The notes under the pieces: generated by a model
The model's database searches: none
What the model was told of the DNA's origin: nothing
The model's input: only the letters and a program-made list of their open reading frames with translations
Source: Typha latifolia
Lineage: Eukaryota; Streptophyta; Magnoliopsida; Poales; Typhaceae
Assembly (NCBI GenBank): GCA_019914945.1
Contig: CM034100.1
Coordinates: 3,361,209 to 3,425,208 of the forward strand
Direction: 5' to 3'
Length of the DNA: 64,000 nucleotides
Shown here: piece by piece, positions 48,970 through 59,620 of the stretch
How positions within the stretch are numbered: position 1 is the first letter of the stretch
How the letters are laid out: each line of letters opens with the position of its first letter
Position numbers and translations under genes: made by a program

Positions 48970-51900
48970 ATGAAGACCAGTTGTTTGGTTTTATGTCTGT
49001 CGGCCTTGGTGTTCTTCATGTCCTTTACAATCACCTCTTCCTATTCAATTGGCACTCTTGAACCAGCGTCTGTAACCACTGTTCGAGACAACCCTTTCAT
49101 CCCCTACAACCGCTATCCCGAGGTTCAGAAGGAGTGTGGGTCAATCCTCTCATCGGCTTCCAAACTGGAGTTCGATGTCAATAGACTCAATGGTTTTGGG
49201 CCGGAGCTATCGTTTGTCAAAGGTGACTGGGTGCAGGAGCATGGTAATGCCCCTCTGATGCCGTTCGACGGTAGTGATGCTCCACAAAATTCTTCTAGTC
49301 TTCCTGCTCCCCTTTCCCTTGCTAGCTTCATTTTGACCCATATTGATCCGAACCATCATTCTCACAAAGCTTTCAATGTCACTGGAGTTTTGGCTGTCGC
49401 CATCTCGAGGAATGGCACTGCTCCTGATGATACGGATCATTACCTATTTCCGGAGTTCCGTATTTGGCCAGGAACTTCCGAACTCATAATCGTTTTTGAA
49501 GGTATCTACACTGAGTCAGAAAAAAATGGAGGGGAGAGTGTTTTGTGTTTGTTGGGGAATGCTTTGCTCCCTTCCCGCAAGTCTGATTCCACTGATCCAT
49601 GGGAGTGGGTGAATGATTTGGGTACAAAGAACTTCCAGCCTCCCCGTTTACAAGATGATCAGATATTGCTTGTTCTTCAGTATCCTAAGACTCTTTCCCT
49701 GATTAGTAGAGCAGTGCATGGAGAAATGAAAAGCCTGAATTCAGAATCAAGCCTCCGCTATTTTGATATTGTTAGATTGTCTTCACAGTTAGGCGCTTAT
49801 TCAAATTACCAATTTGGGTCGGAAAAGCTCATTTCAAAGGCCTGCAGACCTTACCCTTATCAGGATGATGTTGTGGAAAGGCAGCTCATGGTATACAAAG
49901 GATCTGGATTTTGTGGGATTCTTGATCGTATTATCTCCAGAGAAAGTATTCTGAGTGTTGTGCCAAATTGGAACTGCAACGCCACCGATGAGTATTGCAG
50001 CAAATTGGGGCCTTTTGCAACAGGGAAAGTGATAAGGGCAACTGATGGAGGATTTGCTAATGTTGGGCTTTTGATGCAAGATGTCAGATGTGAATCAAGA
50101 ATTGGACCAAGCAGCATAAATTATGCAAGGGTATCATCTGTGTTCCGAGTTATTCCTCCTCAAGAGAATCATTACAAAGCAACACAGAGATCAGCCCTTA
50201 ATGAAATGACTCTTTCTGCTGAGGGCATATGGAATTCTTCAGATGGACAACTCTGCATGGTTGGTTGTCTGGGGCCTGGTAATGCCGGGTGTCACTCTCG
50301 CATCTGTTTGTATATTCCTACATTCTTCTCTATCAAGCAACGGAACATCATCATTGGGAGAATTTCCAGTATTAACAACAGAACAGGGGTTTCACACTTT
50401 CCATTGTCATTTGAAATGCCAGGCCCTCTCTCGAGCTTATTTGATGATTACCCTGTAACTGCATACAAGTACTCAAAGATTAAGTTAGCTGGAGCTTTTC
50501 TTGAGAGAAGTGAGCCCTTTGATTTTGGCACTGTCATTAAGAAATCACTCTTAAGCTATCCAAGAAAAGGGGATCATAGTGATGAGCTAGTCAATCTCTC
50601 CAATCTTTCAGATGATCTTTCACTGCATGTCCTTTCAGTTCAAGATACAGTACCCAAAGATCTTACAGAGCCACCATTTCTTCAGTTGGAAGTCCTCTCT
50701 CTTGGATCATTCTTAGGGCGTTACTGGGCTTCCGAAAATGTATCAATTACTAACAGTTCGACTCCATCCTCTGCCAAAACTTCCGCCACAGAGCGGGAGC
50801 TACTGTTAAATGTCTCAGCACAGCTCACAATTTCTGGGCAGACTTTTATCAATGCTTCGCTGCTATACCTGGAGGGCCTCTATAATCCTATAGATGGGAA
50901 AATGTATCTGATAGGCTGTAGAGATGTTCGTGCTTCATGGAAAATCTTGTTTGAGAGCATGGATCTTGAAGATGGACTAGATTGTTTGATTGAAGTCAAA
51001 ATAGAATATCCTCCAGTGACTGCACGGTGGCTAATTAACCCAACAGCGAAGATCATCATCACCAGTCAAAGGAATAATGATGACCCTCTTCATTTTAGCT
51101 CGATTAAGCTCCAGACATTTCCAATTATGTACCAAGAGCAGAGAGAAGACATACTCTCTCGTAGAAATGTAGAGGGAATTCTCCGCATTCTTACATTATC
51201 AGTTGCAATAGCTTGTATATGTGGCCAGCTGTTTTACATCAGAAAGAACATCACCGCAGTTCCTTGCATGTCTCTAGTCATGCTTGGTGTTCAGGCTCTA
51301 GGCTATAGCATTCCTTTGATCACAGGAGCTGAGGCTTTGTTTTCCAAGTTCACCTCTGAGCCTTATGCCGGTCGATCATTCGAGCTTTACAAGAATCAAT
51401 GGTTCTGGACTATTGACTACCTAGTCAAGGTTCTTGTGCTCGGCGCGTTTCTACTCACACTTAGGCTTGGTCAGAAGGTGTGGAAATCCCGTATCAGATT
51501 ACTAACACGCAGTCCACTGGAGCCACGGCGTGTCCCAAATGACAAAAAAGTTCTCTTCATTAGCTTTGGCATACACATGGTTGGCTTTCTGGCAGTTCTT
51601 ATCGTACATTATGTTAATGCTTCCAACAGACCGATTCGCCAAGAGACATTTATGGATGAGAGAGGGAACAGCCATAAGCTGCATGAATGGGCAATGCAAC
51701 TGGTGGAGTATATTGGTCTTATTCAAGATTTTTTCTTACTTCCTCAGATAATTGGCAATTTTCTGTGGCAGATTAACTGCAAGCCTTTGAGAAAAGCCTA
51801 CTACATTGGAATAACAGTTGTTAGAATTCTTCCGCATGTTTATGATTACATAAGAGCTCCAGTTTTCAACCCATATTTTTCAGGACAATATGAGTTTGTT

Positions 51901-52152
51901 GACCCAAGTTTAGATTTCTACTCCAAGTTTGATGATGTGGCTATTCCAGTGATTGCTGCCATCCTCGCAGTTGTGGTATACATTCAGCAGAAATGGGACT
52001 ATGAAAAACTTGGTCAGACTTTTCTGTCAGAGAAGAGAAAATTGCTTCCATTGGGGTCTAGGGTATATGAGAGGCTGCCGTCATTGTCTTTTGAAGCGGA
52101 GCTTGTTTCTGGGGTGAATGAAGCTGAAACCCTTCAAAAGGATGAAAATTGA
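48970..52152 (+). CDS. DUF2921 family multi-pass membrane protein
   Basis: This is an intronless frame of 1060 residues from the ATG at 48970. The frame is open upstream but offers only a GTG five codons earlier. Residues 1-25 form a signal peptide (MKTSCLVLCLSALVFFMSF). A long, probably lumenal or extracellular region of about 700 residues has many N-glycosylation sequons and contains the DUF2921 beta-rich repeats (for example SAEGIWNSSDGQLCMVGCLG and YLEGLYNPIDGKMYLIGCRD, a repeated W/Y-N-P/S-DG-K/Q-MxGC theme). About six membrane spans follow between about 735 and 1020, then a short basic tail. The family is plant-specific, and some members have been linked to pollen or cell-wall/endomembrane functions. 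The biochemical activity is not known. Its 3' end faces the CYSTM gene. Confidence 0.92.
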   Translation: MKTSCLVLCLSALVFFMSFTITSSYSIGTLEPASVTTVRDNPFIPYNRYPEVQKECGSILSSASKLEFDVNRLNGFGPELSFVKGDWVQEHGNAPLMPFDGSDAPQNSSSLPAPLSLASFILTHIDPNHHSHKAFNVTGVLAVAISRNGTAPDDTDHYLFPEFRIWPGTSELIIVFEGIYTESEKNGGESVLCLLGNALLPSRKSDSTDPWEWVNDLGTKNFQPPRLQDDQILLVLQYPKTLSLISRAVHGEMKSLNSESSLRYFDIVRLSSQLGAYSNYQFGSEKLISKACRPYPYQDDVVERQLMVYKGSGFCGILDRIISRESILSVVPNWNCNATDEYCSKLGPFATGKVIRATDGGFANVGLLMQDVRCESRIGPSSINYARVSSVFRVIPPQENHYKATQRSALNEMTLSAEGIWNSSDGQLCMVGCLGPGNAGCHSRICLYIPTFFSIKQRNIIIGRISSINNRTGVSHFPLSFEMPGPLSSLFDDYPVTAYKYSKIKLAGAFLERSEPFDFGTVIKKSLLSYPRKGDHSDELVNLSNLSDDLSLHVLSVQDTVPKDLTEPPFLQLEVLSLGSFLGRYWASENVSITNSSTPSSAKTSATERELLLNVSAQLTISGQTFINASLLYLEGLYNPIDGKMYLIGCRDVRASWKILFESMDLEDGLDCLIEVKIEYPPVTARWLINPTAKIIITSQRNNDDPLHFSSIKLQTFPIMYQEQREDILSRRNVEGILRILTLSVAIACICGQLFYIRKNITAVPCMSLVMLGVQALGYSIPLITGAEALFSKFTSEPYAGRSFELYKNQWFWTIDYLVKVLVLGAFLLTLRLGQKVWKSRIRLLTRSPLEPRRVPNDKKVLFISFGIHMVGFLAVLIVHYVNASNRPIRQETFMDERGNSHKLHEWAMQLVEYIGLIQDFFLLPQIIGNFLWQINCKPLRKAYYIGITVVRILPHVYDYIRAPVFNPYFSGQYEFVDPSLDFYSKFDDVAIPVIAAILAVVVYIQQKWDYEKLGQTFLSEKRKLLPLGSRVYERLPSLSFEAELVSGVNEAETLQKDEN

Positions 52153-52817
52153 TGATCACACCTCAGAGAGTTGTTACAGGACTTATGTCTTTTCTATGGT
52201 ATGCATACTGTGTCTTGTATGTCATCACTGAGGTGTAAGCTTAAAGGACAGCTGAGTAGTTTTCTTTTGTTATCTTGTACTTTGTGAGTCATCAATCATC
52301 ATTAGGGTTCTACTGATAGAACTGCGTGAATTGTATGAAGATTATCAACACTTTACAGAAACAGTTTCAAATATATATATTTTAGCTTCTGTTACTTAAA
52401 ACTTTAGAGTTAAGCTCAAGCTACATAGATTCGAAAATGATGAGAAACCGATAGAACATTTATTTGTCCTCCGCTACGCTGCTGTATTAAGCTGCAAGGA
52501 GATTCTTACACATACTACTACACTATCTACAAAAGAACAGGATAAACACTTGATAAAATTGATAAAGGAATCCAACACAAGCTGCTGTCCTGAAAACAGT
52601 AAGTTACAGATCAATCCATAAAGAGCAGGAACTCAAGCAGAGTTCAAAGTTCACAAACATCATAAGATTCGTCACACTGAAGGGTACAGCGTATGTGGAT
52701 CTACATGCTTATTCTCAAAGATAGAAGAGAGTTGGACTTCACAAAAGCAAGAGGATGAGAGGTCATATATATATATATATATCATGATGCTCTGCTCTTT
52801 TACTCTTATATACATTG
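52153..52817. other. Convergent 3' flanks of DUF2921 and CYSTM genes
   Basis: The DUF2921 3' untranslated region fills the left end. From about 52270 the sequence is the probable CYSTM 3' untranslated region, because it is duplicated together with that gene at 57290-57570. A short AT run lies near 52765-52780. Confidence 0.5.
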
Positions 52818-53960
52818 TTAATTGCAGCAGCAGCAGAGGCAATCGAGGCAGCACTCACAGGTCTCATAGCAGCAGAAGCAGCAACATAGGGCAAATAAGC
52901 TGCAAATAGTTTGTAGATTTTAGTCAACCAGTCGGAGCAAGGAGATCAGAAGAGAAAAGAGAAGAGGAGAAACCACCGGGAAAAGAAAATCTGGCAACTT
53001 TTCATTCTAGCCCCTTTTTTTCATGATTTTCGATTTGACCTCTTTTTGCCTATCAAATGGATTTCTTTTTTCCAATTACTATCCAAAAAGATACTTCTGT
53101 CAGTAACCTTAATAGAATTATCTGGACAGAATATTATCTATCATGACAGAATATTTCTTATGTCATTCAGGAGTCATTTAGATAAGTCGAAAAACAGGGG
53201 TCGAACGGAAATAACGGAAAAAAATGAGTGTAAATTTTTTAAAAATAGTCTGAACAACATATATTAATTGGTTACAAAAAATCATAAAATATCAACTAGC
53301 CCTAGATGTAGTAAATTCCTACAACTTGAGCTGTAAAGGATCCATTTCAATGTCCATCTGTTTAGGTGAGGTGGTGTTAGACATTAAACGACCATTAATT
53401 ACCAACCAATTTACTAAAGTTGTTAGATACCTTCTCTGCCATAAAAAGAGGTCATAGGGTTGGTTGATTCCGAACCAAGCAATTATTATAAAAAAAAAAT
53501 TTATTTGATCATTTAGCGGCTTAATTAAACTCAATTGATGGCTCGGCGCTTTCACGGTGAGTTAGTTTAGAGAAGCAGCGTGGTGACTCGGAGTGAATAT
53601 CTTAGTAGTGTTTAATTTCGAGCAATAGCTTAGCGATACACACGATTTAAAATTTAGACTAGATGGCTTAGTATGTTAGTTATATCTTGATGAGTCTAAG
53701 TGCCTCGGTATTTAGAGAGTATTGAACTTTATCCATGAATGAAAACAAAAAACTAAACCACTAATGAACATAACCTTTGTATAACATGTAATTATAAATT
53801 TCCAACAACTTTAAGCCCTCCAATTCATAGAACACATATAAAGCTAGAGAGAGAGAGAGAGAGAGAGAGAGAACCAGGCATAGATGCAGCCCTTCTCCTC
53901 ATGGCGTTTCTGGACGTGCTCGAGATAAGACATCTCCTGCGCGCTTGGTGGGTTGTACAT
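52818..53960 (-). CDS. CYSTM-family small cysteine-rich membrane peptide
   Basis: Two tiny exons, 53960-53875 and 52899-52818, flank a 975-bp intron and encode 55 residues. Exon 1 gives [20 protein letters not shown] followed by a short charged stretch to IYAC. Exon 2 gives [17 protein letters not shown] and ends [10 protein letters not shown]. The order (Pro/Tyr head, charged helix with [10 protein letters not shown], then a Cys-packed hydrophobic tail) is the cysteine-rich transmembrane module. These tail-anchored peptides are induced by stress and pathogens in plants, sit at the plasma membrane or endomembranes, and are thought to act in metal or redox tolerance. The frame across the junction (TG|C = Cys) is exact with GT-AG ends, and a TATA box lies at proper distance. 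It is easy to miss because neither exon is long enough to stand out. Confidence 0.88.
53846..53872. repeat. (AG)n microsatellite at the CYSTM intron 5' end
   Basis: On the minus strand the repeat reads CT and starts just after the donor GTTCTCTCT of the CYSTM intron. It is kept in the broken copy at 59071-59096. Confidence 0.9.
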
Positions 53961-54032
53961 CTTTGCTGCTGCTGCTTCCACACGATTTAGCTCCCTGTGC
54001 AAAAAGACTAAACGGCAGCACACCGTAGCAGA

Positions 54033-54061
54033 GAAGAAGAAGAAGAAGAAGAAGAAGAAGA
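54033..54061. repeat. (GAA)n microsatellite in the CYSTM 5' leader
   Basis: About nine AAG/GAA units lie between the probable transcription start (near 54070) and the CYSTM ATG. In the transcript this is a CUU-rich leader. Confidence 0.85.
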
Positions 54062-54100
54062 GAATTATTGAGTGGAAGAGAGAGAAGAGATGGTAGCCTC

Positions 54101-54107
54101 TTTTATA
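54101..54107 (-). promoter_or_regulatory. TATA box of the CYSTM gene
   Basis: The minus strand reads CATTATAAAAGAGG, a strong TATA box (TATAAAA). Transcription would start near 54072, leaving a leader of about 110 bases before the ATG at 53960. TATA boxes are usual for stress-inducible genes. Confidence 0.65.
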
Positions 54108-54110
54108 ATG

Positions 54111-56689
54111 AGAGCAAGTGAGCTATATTAGGTTTTTGTTACATAACTGCCGTTGTAAACTGTTCAAATATCATAACTGCCATTATATTTTTAAAATATT
54201 ATAATTACTACTAAATTTAATTTTTTTTTTTTGACTCTTTTAGAATTACTATTGTAGGTAGTTTCTAATAAAATATTTGTAACAGACTGTTGTAAAGTTA
54301 ACAAGCACATTTACTTGACTACAACATCATTCTTTCCTAAATTTAGAGTGTAAAATATTTATTAAGGATTTTTGTATTATGTAAAAGAAATATTTTTTCT
54401 TATACTATGATATTAGATAGCTTTTGATTTATTTTAAAAATAATTTATGTAAAGGTAAAATAATCTTTTTGAACTTTAAGTCCAGTTTTAATCATGATTA
54501 ACTAATAGAATAACATTTTTAAAACAGCACAATGATATGAGTTAATTATGATATTTTGAAGAATGCAGCGGTAATTATGATATTTTTTAAAAAACTAATG
54601 GCAATTATGTAAAATATATTTTATTAATTTTCTATAAAAAAAAAGAAAAAGTGAAAAGTATAAATAACACCCAATATTAGTTACCTATATTACCAATAAA
54701 GCATTTTTGATTATTTATAAATAGAGCCATCTATTTGTTAAAAATTATCAAGCCACGCCCTTCCATTTGATAGATAGATATAATTTAACCCAACTTATCA
54801 CATTAACTTAATTATGAAAGTAAAATAAGCCTCCAAAATAGTTTAGAAAAAAAAAAAACAAAGACATCAATTTCCAACGAAATAGAACCAAATCAAATTT
54901 ATAATTCAAAATTACTGTCGTTTAATCTAAATATTACATTAAAAGATATAAGAGTAATTTATAAAATAGAAAAATATTATTTAAAATTAGAGGAAGTATT
55001 TTACGTTTTATTTTGTTAAATGCTTGTTAAATTAAATTAACTTAAAATATTGCTCTGTATTTTTTAGCAAATAAAAGACTTTATTTGTTACGGATAATGT
55101 CACTTGTGGAGTGGTGCATAAAAATAAAAAAGACTACTACTTGCCGTGTTGACTGACTGACTGGCTTTGATGGGTATTTATGAGAGGATTAAATTGGAAC
55201 AGTTGGCACCTAATCCCTGAATTATTGATCAATTATCAATAGAGATGGATATTTTGCATTTCAACCCCTTCATTTTATCCTTATTGTAGAAGACCGACCA
55301 CCTCTTCTTCTTTCTCACCTCTCTTTGTGAAGAGCATTTGGGTTTAATTCTACAAAAAAATACGTGCTAATATTATGCAAAAGAAGACCCAAAAGTTACG
55401 TTTGAAAGAGAGATCCTCAAAGCTGGGCCAGTAGACATGGTGGGCTATATACGAAAAGAATAGAATAAGCACCAAATGGAGGTTTTAAAGAGGAGTGGTG
55501 GGGAAAAGACAACCAATCATGGCACGCGAATCAAATCCGAATTTAATGTTCAGTTCCCCACCACAGTAACTACCAACTTTCCTTTTTGTTTATTCATTAA
55601 TTCCATGTGAACAGATAGATATACAAGTAATAGAACAGAGTGGGGTTGTAGTTCAGTTTATTAGGAAAAAAAACTACTAAAATTTATATTTTATACTTGG
55701 AAGTACTAAAACGAAATAAGAATATCAAGGGTATTTTTTAATTGGCAGAGAGAGATAGGTCACAAATTTAGGTTTTTTTTTTTATTACTAATTTAGACTA
55801 ATTTATTCTTTTTTTAATCCAATCCAACTGTTTAATTTCGATGCGCACATTATTAAAAATTAGAGCGTACTTTTTGTATGGACAATGCGTATATATTATA
55901 TAAGTAACGAGTGTTTTTTTTGAAATCTCGACGGACATATTGTTAAAAATTAGAGTATATATTTTATATAGGCGATGTATATAAATTATATATGTGATGC
56001 ATATAAATTACATAAGTGATGCGTAACGTTTTTTTTTTAAATCTCGATGTACATATTGTTAAAAATTAGAATGTATCTTTTGCATAGACGATGGATATAA
56101 TTATATAGGTGATGCATGGCATTTTTTTTTAAATTTCAATATACATATTGTTGAAAAATTAAGCGTATATTTTGTATAGGCGATGCGTATAAATTACATA
56201 GGTAATACGTAAAAAAAATTTATGACAAGACAGTCTTTTTAAGATTTGTTAGAGCTAAATTAATAAAAATAACTGAAAATTATAATTTGATAATGATGAG
56301 GTATATTTCTGCCAATTAGAAAAGTAAAATATTTTTTACCGCACATCGCCAGAATATCAATGCAATTTTTATATCTATTCATGATTAATGAAATAATTCA
56401 CTATTTAATAATTAAAATAAATCTCAATAGAAGTAAGATATCAAAATTAATTTTTATGCTATTTATCTCAACTCAAGTATATGATCATGCATAGAATAAT
56501 AATCACAAGATTAAAATAATAAGATAAAATATTATAACTCACCATAATAATTAAAAACTAATAATAATATAAAGTATATAAATTGATATTTTGATAATTT
56601 CTTCTGTTGAAATATCGTATCCATTGAATCTATCTCTTTTTCAAATGTGATGTTCTAAATATCTATTCCTCATATTGCATATACCAACT
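54111..56689. other. AT-rich intergenic region with a minisatellite
   Basis: No gene was recognised. The stretch is very AT-rich, carries part of duplication copy A (to about 55640) and a four-unit tandem repeat at 55836-56220. Confidence 0.5.
55836..56220. repeat. Minisatellite, about four units of 85-117 bp
   Basis: Four imperfect units begin near 55836, 55921, 56038 and 56130. Each holds, in order, AAATCTCGATG.ACATATTG, TTAAAAATTAGAG.GTA, TTTTGTATAGGCGATGCGTA, TAAATTACATAGGTGATGCG and a T run. Unit 2 has an extra internal GTGATGCATATAAATTACAT step. Confidence 0.8.
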
Positions 56690-57240
56690 ATAGATACATA
56701 ATATCTTATATTACCAGAGTTGCTTACAAACACTAATTAATTAACAGCATGCAGAGCGACAATGTTTTACTAACGACCCCAGATTGCTAGGTCGATGTTT
56801 GTATTCATTTATAGAAGACCACGTACAATTTATTGTAAACAGAATGCGTGTATATGAAACAAATTAACTATGATCTCACATGTCCTATGGCTGTGGAGGA
56901 TTCATGCAATGTTTATTACCACATAGATGATAAGTGGGTTTGTGGGCTTAAGCTGAGATCACCCATGGCCATCATGCAGTGTTCTTCCAATTTATTTGGC
57001 AGGATTTGTGGAAGGTGAAAAGGAGAGTTGTGGAGTTTTTCTCCTTTTTGTTAGAGAATTCAAAGAAATTAAACAAAAGCTTTTCCCGCAGAAGCTTCTT
57101 ACTTTCTTAGAGTTAGATACTCAGTTGAAAGGTCAATCAACAGTCCAGAGAGAAAAAGGTTGTTGCTACTCAGTTGTGGTATTCTTCTTAATTATACAAT
57201 TCTAAACCTCTTGAGGTTATCACAGAAAATAGAGCAAGAA
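56690..57240. repeat. Duplicated flank, copy B (remnant of the PP2A B' 3' region)
   Basis: This matches 61470-63480 in order: GATACATAATATCTTATATT, AACAGCATGCAGA, GATGATAAGTGGGTTTGTGG (GATGACAAGTGGCTTTGTGG), CTGAGATCACCCAT, GTTCTTCCAATTT.TTTGGCAG, then CTTTTTGTTAGAGAATTCAA and TACAATTCTAAACCTCTTGA. Compared with the right-hand copy, about 1.37 kb (61690-63055), including the PP2A terminal exon, is missing. Confidence 0.75.
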
Positions 57241-57574
57241 GAGTAGTATCAATGGTCTTCTCTTATCTTCTCTTCTCTTCTCTTCTTTTCTACTTTGTGA
57301 GTCATTTTTACTGATAGTAACTGTTACATGAACTGAATGAAGATTATCAATTTCAAGTATAACTTTTAGCTTCTGTTATCTTATCCTAACTTGAAACATT
57401 TAGAGTGAAGCTCAAGTTACATAGATTCAAGGAGAGAACATGATAAAACACTTGATAACAATTGATAAAGGAATCCAACACAAGCGGCTATCCTCAGAAC
57501 AATGAGTTACTGGCCAACTTCCATAAATATCAGGAACTCGAGCAAGAGTCCAAAGTTCACAAACATCATAAGAT

Positions 57575-59167
57575 TCAAACCAAACTTACATTAAAAGAAC
57601 AATTAAAGAGAGATAGACTGCATGGTTGGCAGCAACAGATGGACTTGAGACAGTCTTTACAGGCGTCGCCGCCACAGCAGCAGCAAAATAGGGCTGAAAA
57701 GCTGCAAATAGTCGGTAGATTTTAGTCAACCAGTTGGAGCAATGACATTAAAAAAAAATTTAAAAAAAAAAGAAGAGAACAGAATATGCTACTCGCACTG
57801 GGAAACAAAATTTAGGAAAGCAAGAGACATTTATTCATAAATTATATATTTTTTAAATATATTTTATAACTAAATATTTATTTATTTATATTTTGGTCAA
57901 ATTTTATATAAGATAAATTACGTGGCAAGTTATCTACAAAATTTTTCAAAGATAAAATGTGTAATAAAGTTATGCATATTTTCTAAGTAAAATTTTTAGT
58001 ATAATTAACATATTTCTTCATAGTTGGTAATCAAATATAAATTATTATATAAAATTATTTAAAATAATTATTATATTTTTTTAACTAAACAATAAAAATA
58101 TGAGTAAAATTTATATTAAAAAAATGTATATAAAATTATTCTTTAAAAATTTTATGCACGAGGCGGAGTTTTATAACGTCAGAGAGTTAAAGTAGCCTTA
58201 ATAGAGTTATCTTGACAGAATATTCTCTAATCCTGATGGAATATTTCTTATCTCATTCGGTAGACAACCTTTCGATAGATGGAAATACAGGCGTCGAATG
58301 GAAATTGTCGGAAAAGGGAGGGTGTAAAATAAAAAGAGGGTTTCTTCCATGCATAGAATTAGAATGAAAGATATTACAGGTTCAGCAGTTAATTTTTCTA
58401 GATATATATAATGTTGCACATTATTTTTTAACAATTATATTATTTTAATATTTTATTAAGTAAAGAACATATATATTATTAACTGAGAGTAATATATATA
58501 TATCAAAATAAGAGTATTGATGTCTTTTATAATTAACTTGATGAAAATTTAATTACATTTTATCTTTTTGATTATTTTTTATTATTTGCATATATCTCCC
58601 ATTAGTTTAAGATTGATTTAAATTAAATTTTAATAGATAGAAATAGAGAATTATATTTAAATTGAAGTTTATCTTCAAATAATCAAATTTAAATTATTTA
58701 ATATTAAATGATATTTCCTATAATTAAGGCATAATTATATTTAAAAGAGAAATCTTAACGGAAGAAAAAAAAATGTGTAGTCCATACCGTAAAGTTAATT
58801 GTTTATCAATCACTTTGATGAAGATCTAATGGTTAAGATCTTCAAGAGTATAACAAGAAAATTAGGAAGTTAGGCACACGTAATTAATTTTTTTAACTAA
58901 TATACTATTTTTCTTACATAATGTTGTTTTGGAATCCGTACGGAAACTGATACCGGGTATGAAAACTGGCTATTATAACCGTTGGATTAAAATTATAATT
59001 TTTAAAGGTGCATTGAAGTATTTGCCAAATAAAAAAACTATTCTTTAACGATGGATAGCCAATTGACAATTGAGAGAGAGAGAGAGAGAGAGAGAATAAG
59101 AACCAGTTCAACATGTTGCGGAGACAACAGAGACACATCTCTCCGGAGCACTTGGTGGGTTATACAC
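57575..59167 (-). pseudogene. Broken copy of the CYSTM gene
   Basis: The region matching exon 1 lies at 59167-59103. Its start codon has become GTG (GTGTATAACCCACCAAG against ATGTACAACCCACCAAG), and further changes shift the frame into a TGA after about 19 codons. The region matching exon 2, 57701-57575, is still open. It encodes a Cys-rich tail (SALFCCCCGGDACKDC, then KSICCCQPC) running on past the parental stop for about 15 codons. The acceptor before exon 2 (TTTGCAG) is intact. Loss of start and reading frame makes it a pseudogene. An alternative first exon supplying a new head cannot be excluded. Confidence 0.75.
59071..59096. repeat. (GA)n microsatellite in the CYSTM pseudogene
   Basis: This is the counterpart of the AG run at 53846-53872, kept next to the old donor site. 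Confidence 0.85.
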
Positions 59168-59358
59168 GATTTAGCTCCCTCTCTCTGTGCAAAAGAGACT
59201 GCACGGCAGCACACCGTACCTGGAAGGACTACCTGAGAACGAAGTGGGAGAAGAATTATGGAGTATTTAAAGAAGGCATGCGAGCTATCTCCTCCATGTT
59301 TATCCATATGGATGGATATTTTGCATTTCACCCCCTTCATTTTGACCTTATTGTGGAA

Positions 59359-59361
<3 letters not shown>

Positions 59362-59391
<30 letters not shown>
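59362..59391. repeat. (CT)n microsatellite
   Basis: About 14 uninterrupted CT units lie in duplication copy B. The matching place in copy A (about 55290-55325) is only CT-rich. Confidence 0.9.
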
Positions 59392-59393
<2 letters not shown>

Positions 59394-59620
59394 TAGAGCC
59401 TAAAGGGCATTTGGATTATAATTTTCGCAGCTCCACATATATCACATGATATTCGGTCTACGAACATCTGGGAGTGGTGGGGAAAAAGATAAACTGGATA
59501 CCAAATTATGACGATGCCATCGAATCGAATCCGAGCCTACTATTTGGTTCGCCACCAAATAACATTATTTATTCTTTCCCTCTGAAGTGTGAACAGATAC
59601 GATTTATAAAACGTAGTGTG

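Larger units (their letters stand above)
52270..55640. repeat. Tandem duplication, copy A (contains working CYSTM gene)
   Basis: Blocks at 52270-53270, 53845-54110, 55240-55330 and 55490-55640 reappear in the same order and orientation at 57290-58340, 59070-59300, 59280-59410 and 59470-59620. Examples are GATAAAGGAATCCAACACAA, TTTTAGTCAACCAG, GGATATTTTGCATTTCA and GAGTGGTGGGGAAAA. The copies differ by many substitutions and indels, so the event is old. Confidence 0.8.
57290..59620. repeat. Tandem duplication, copy B (contains CYSTM pseudogene)
   Basis: This is the counterpart of 52270-55640. It keeps the 3' untranslated region, exon 2, parts of the intron, the AG microsatellite, exon 1 remnants and the distal flank, in that order. 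It lacks about 1 kb between the leader and distal flank relative to copy A. Confidence 0.8.
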
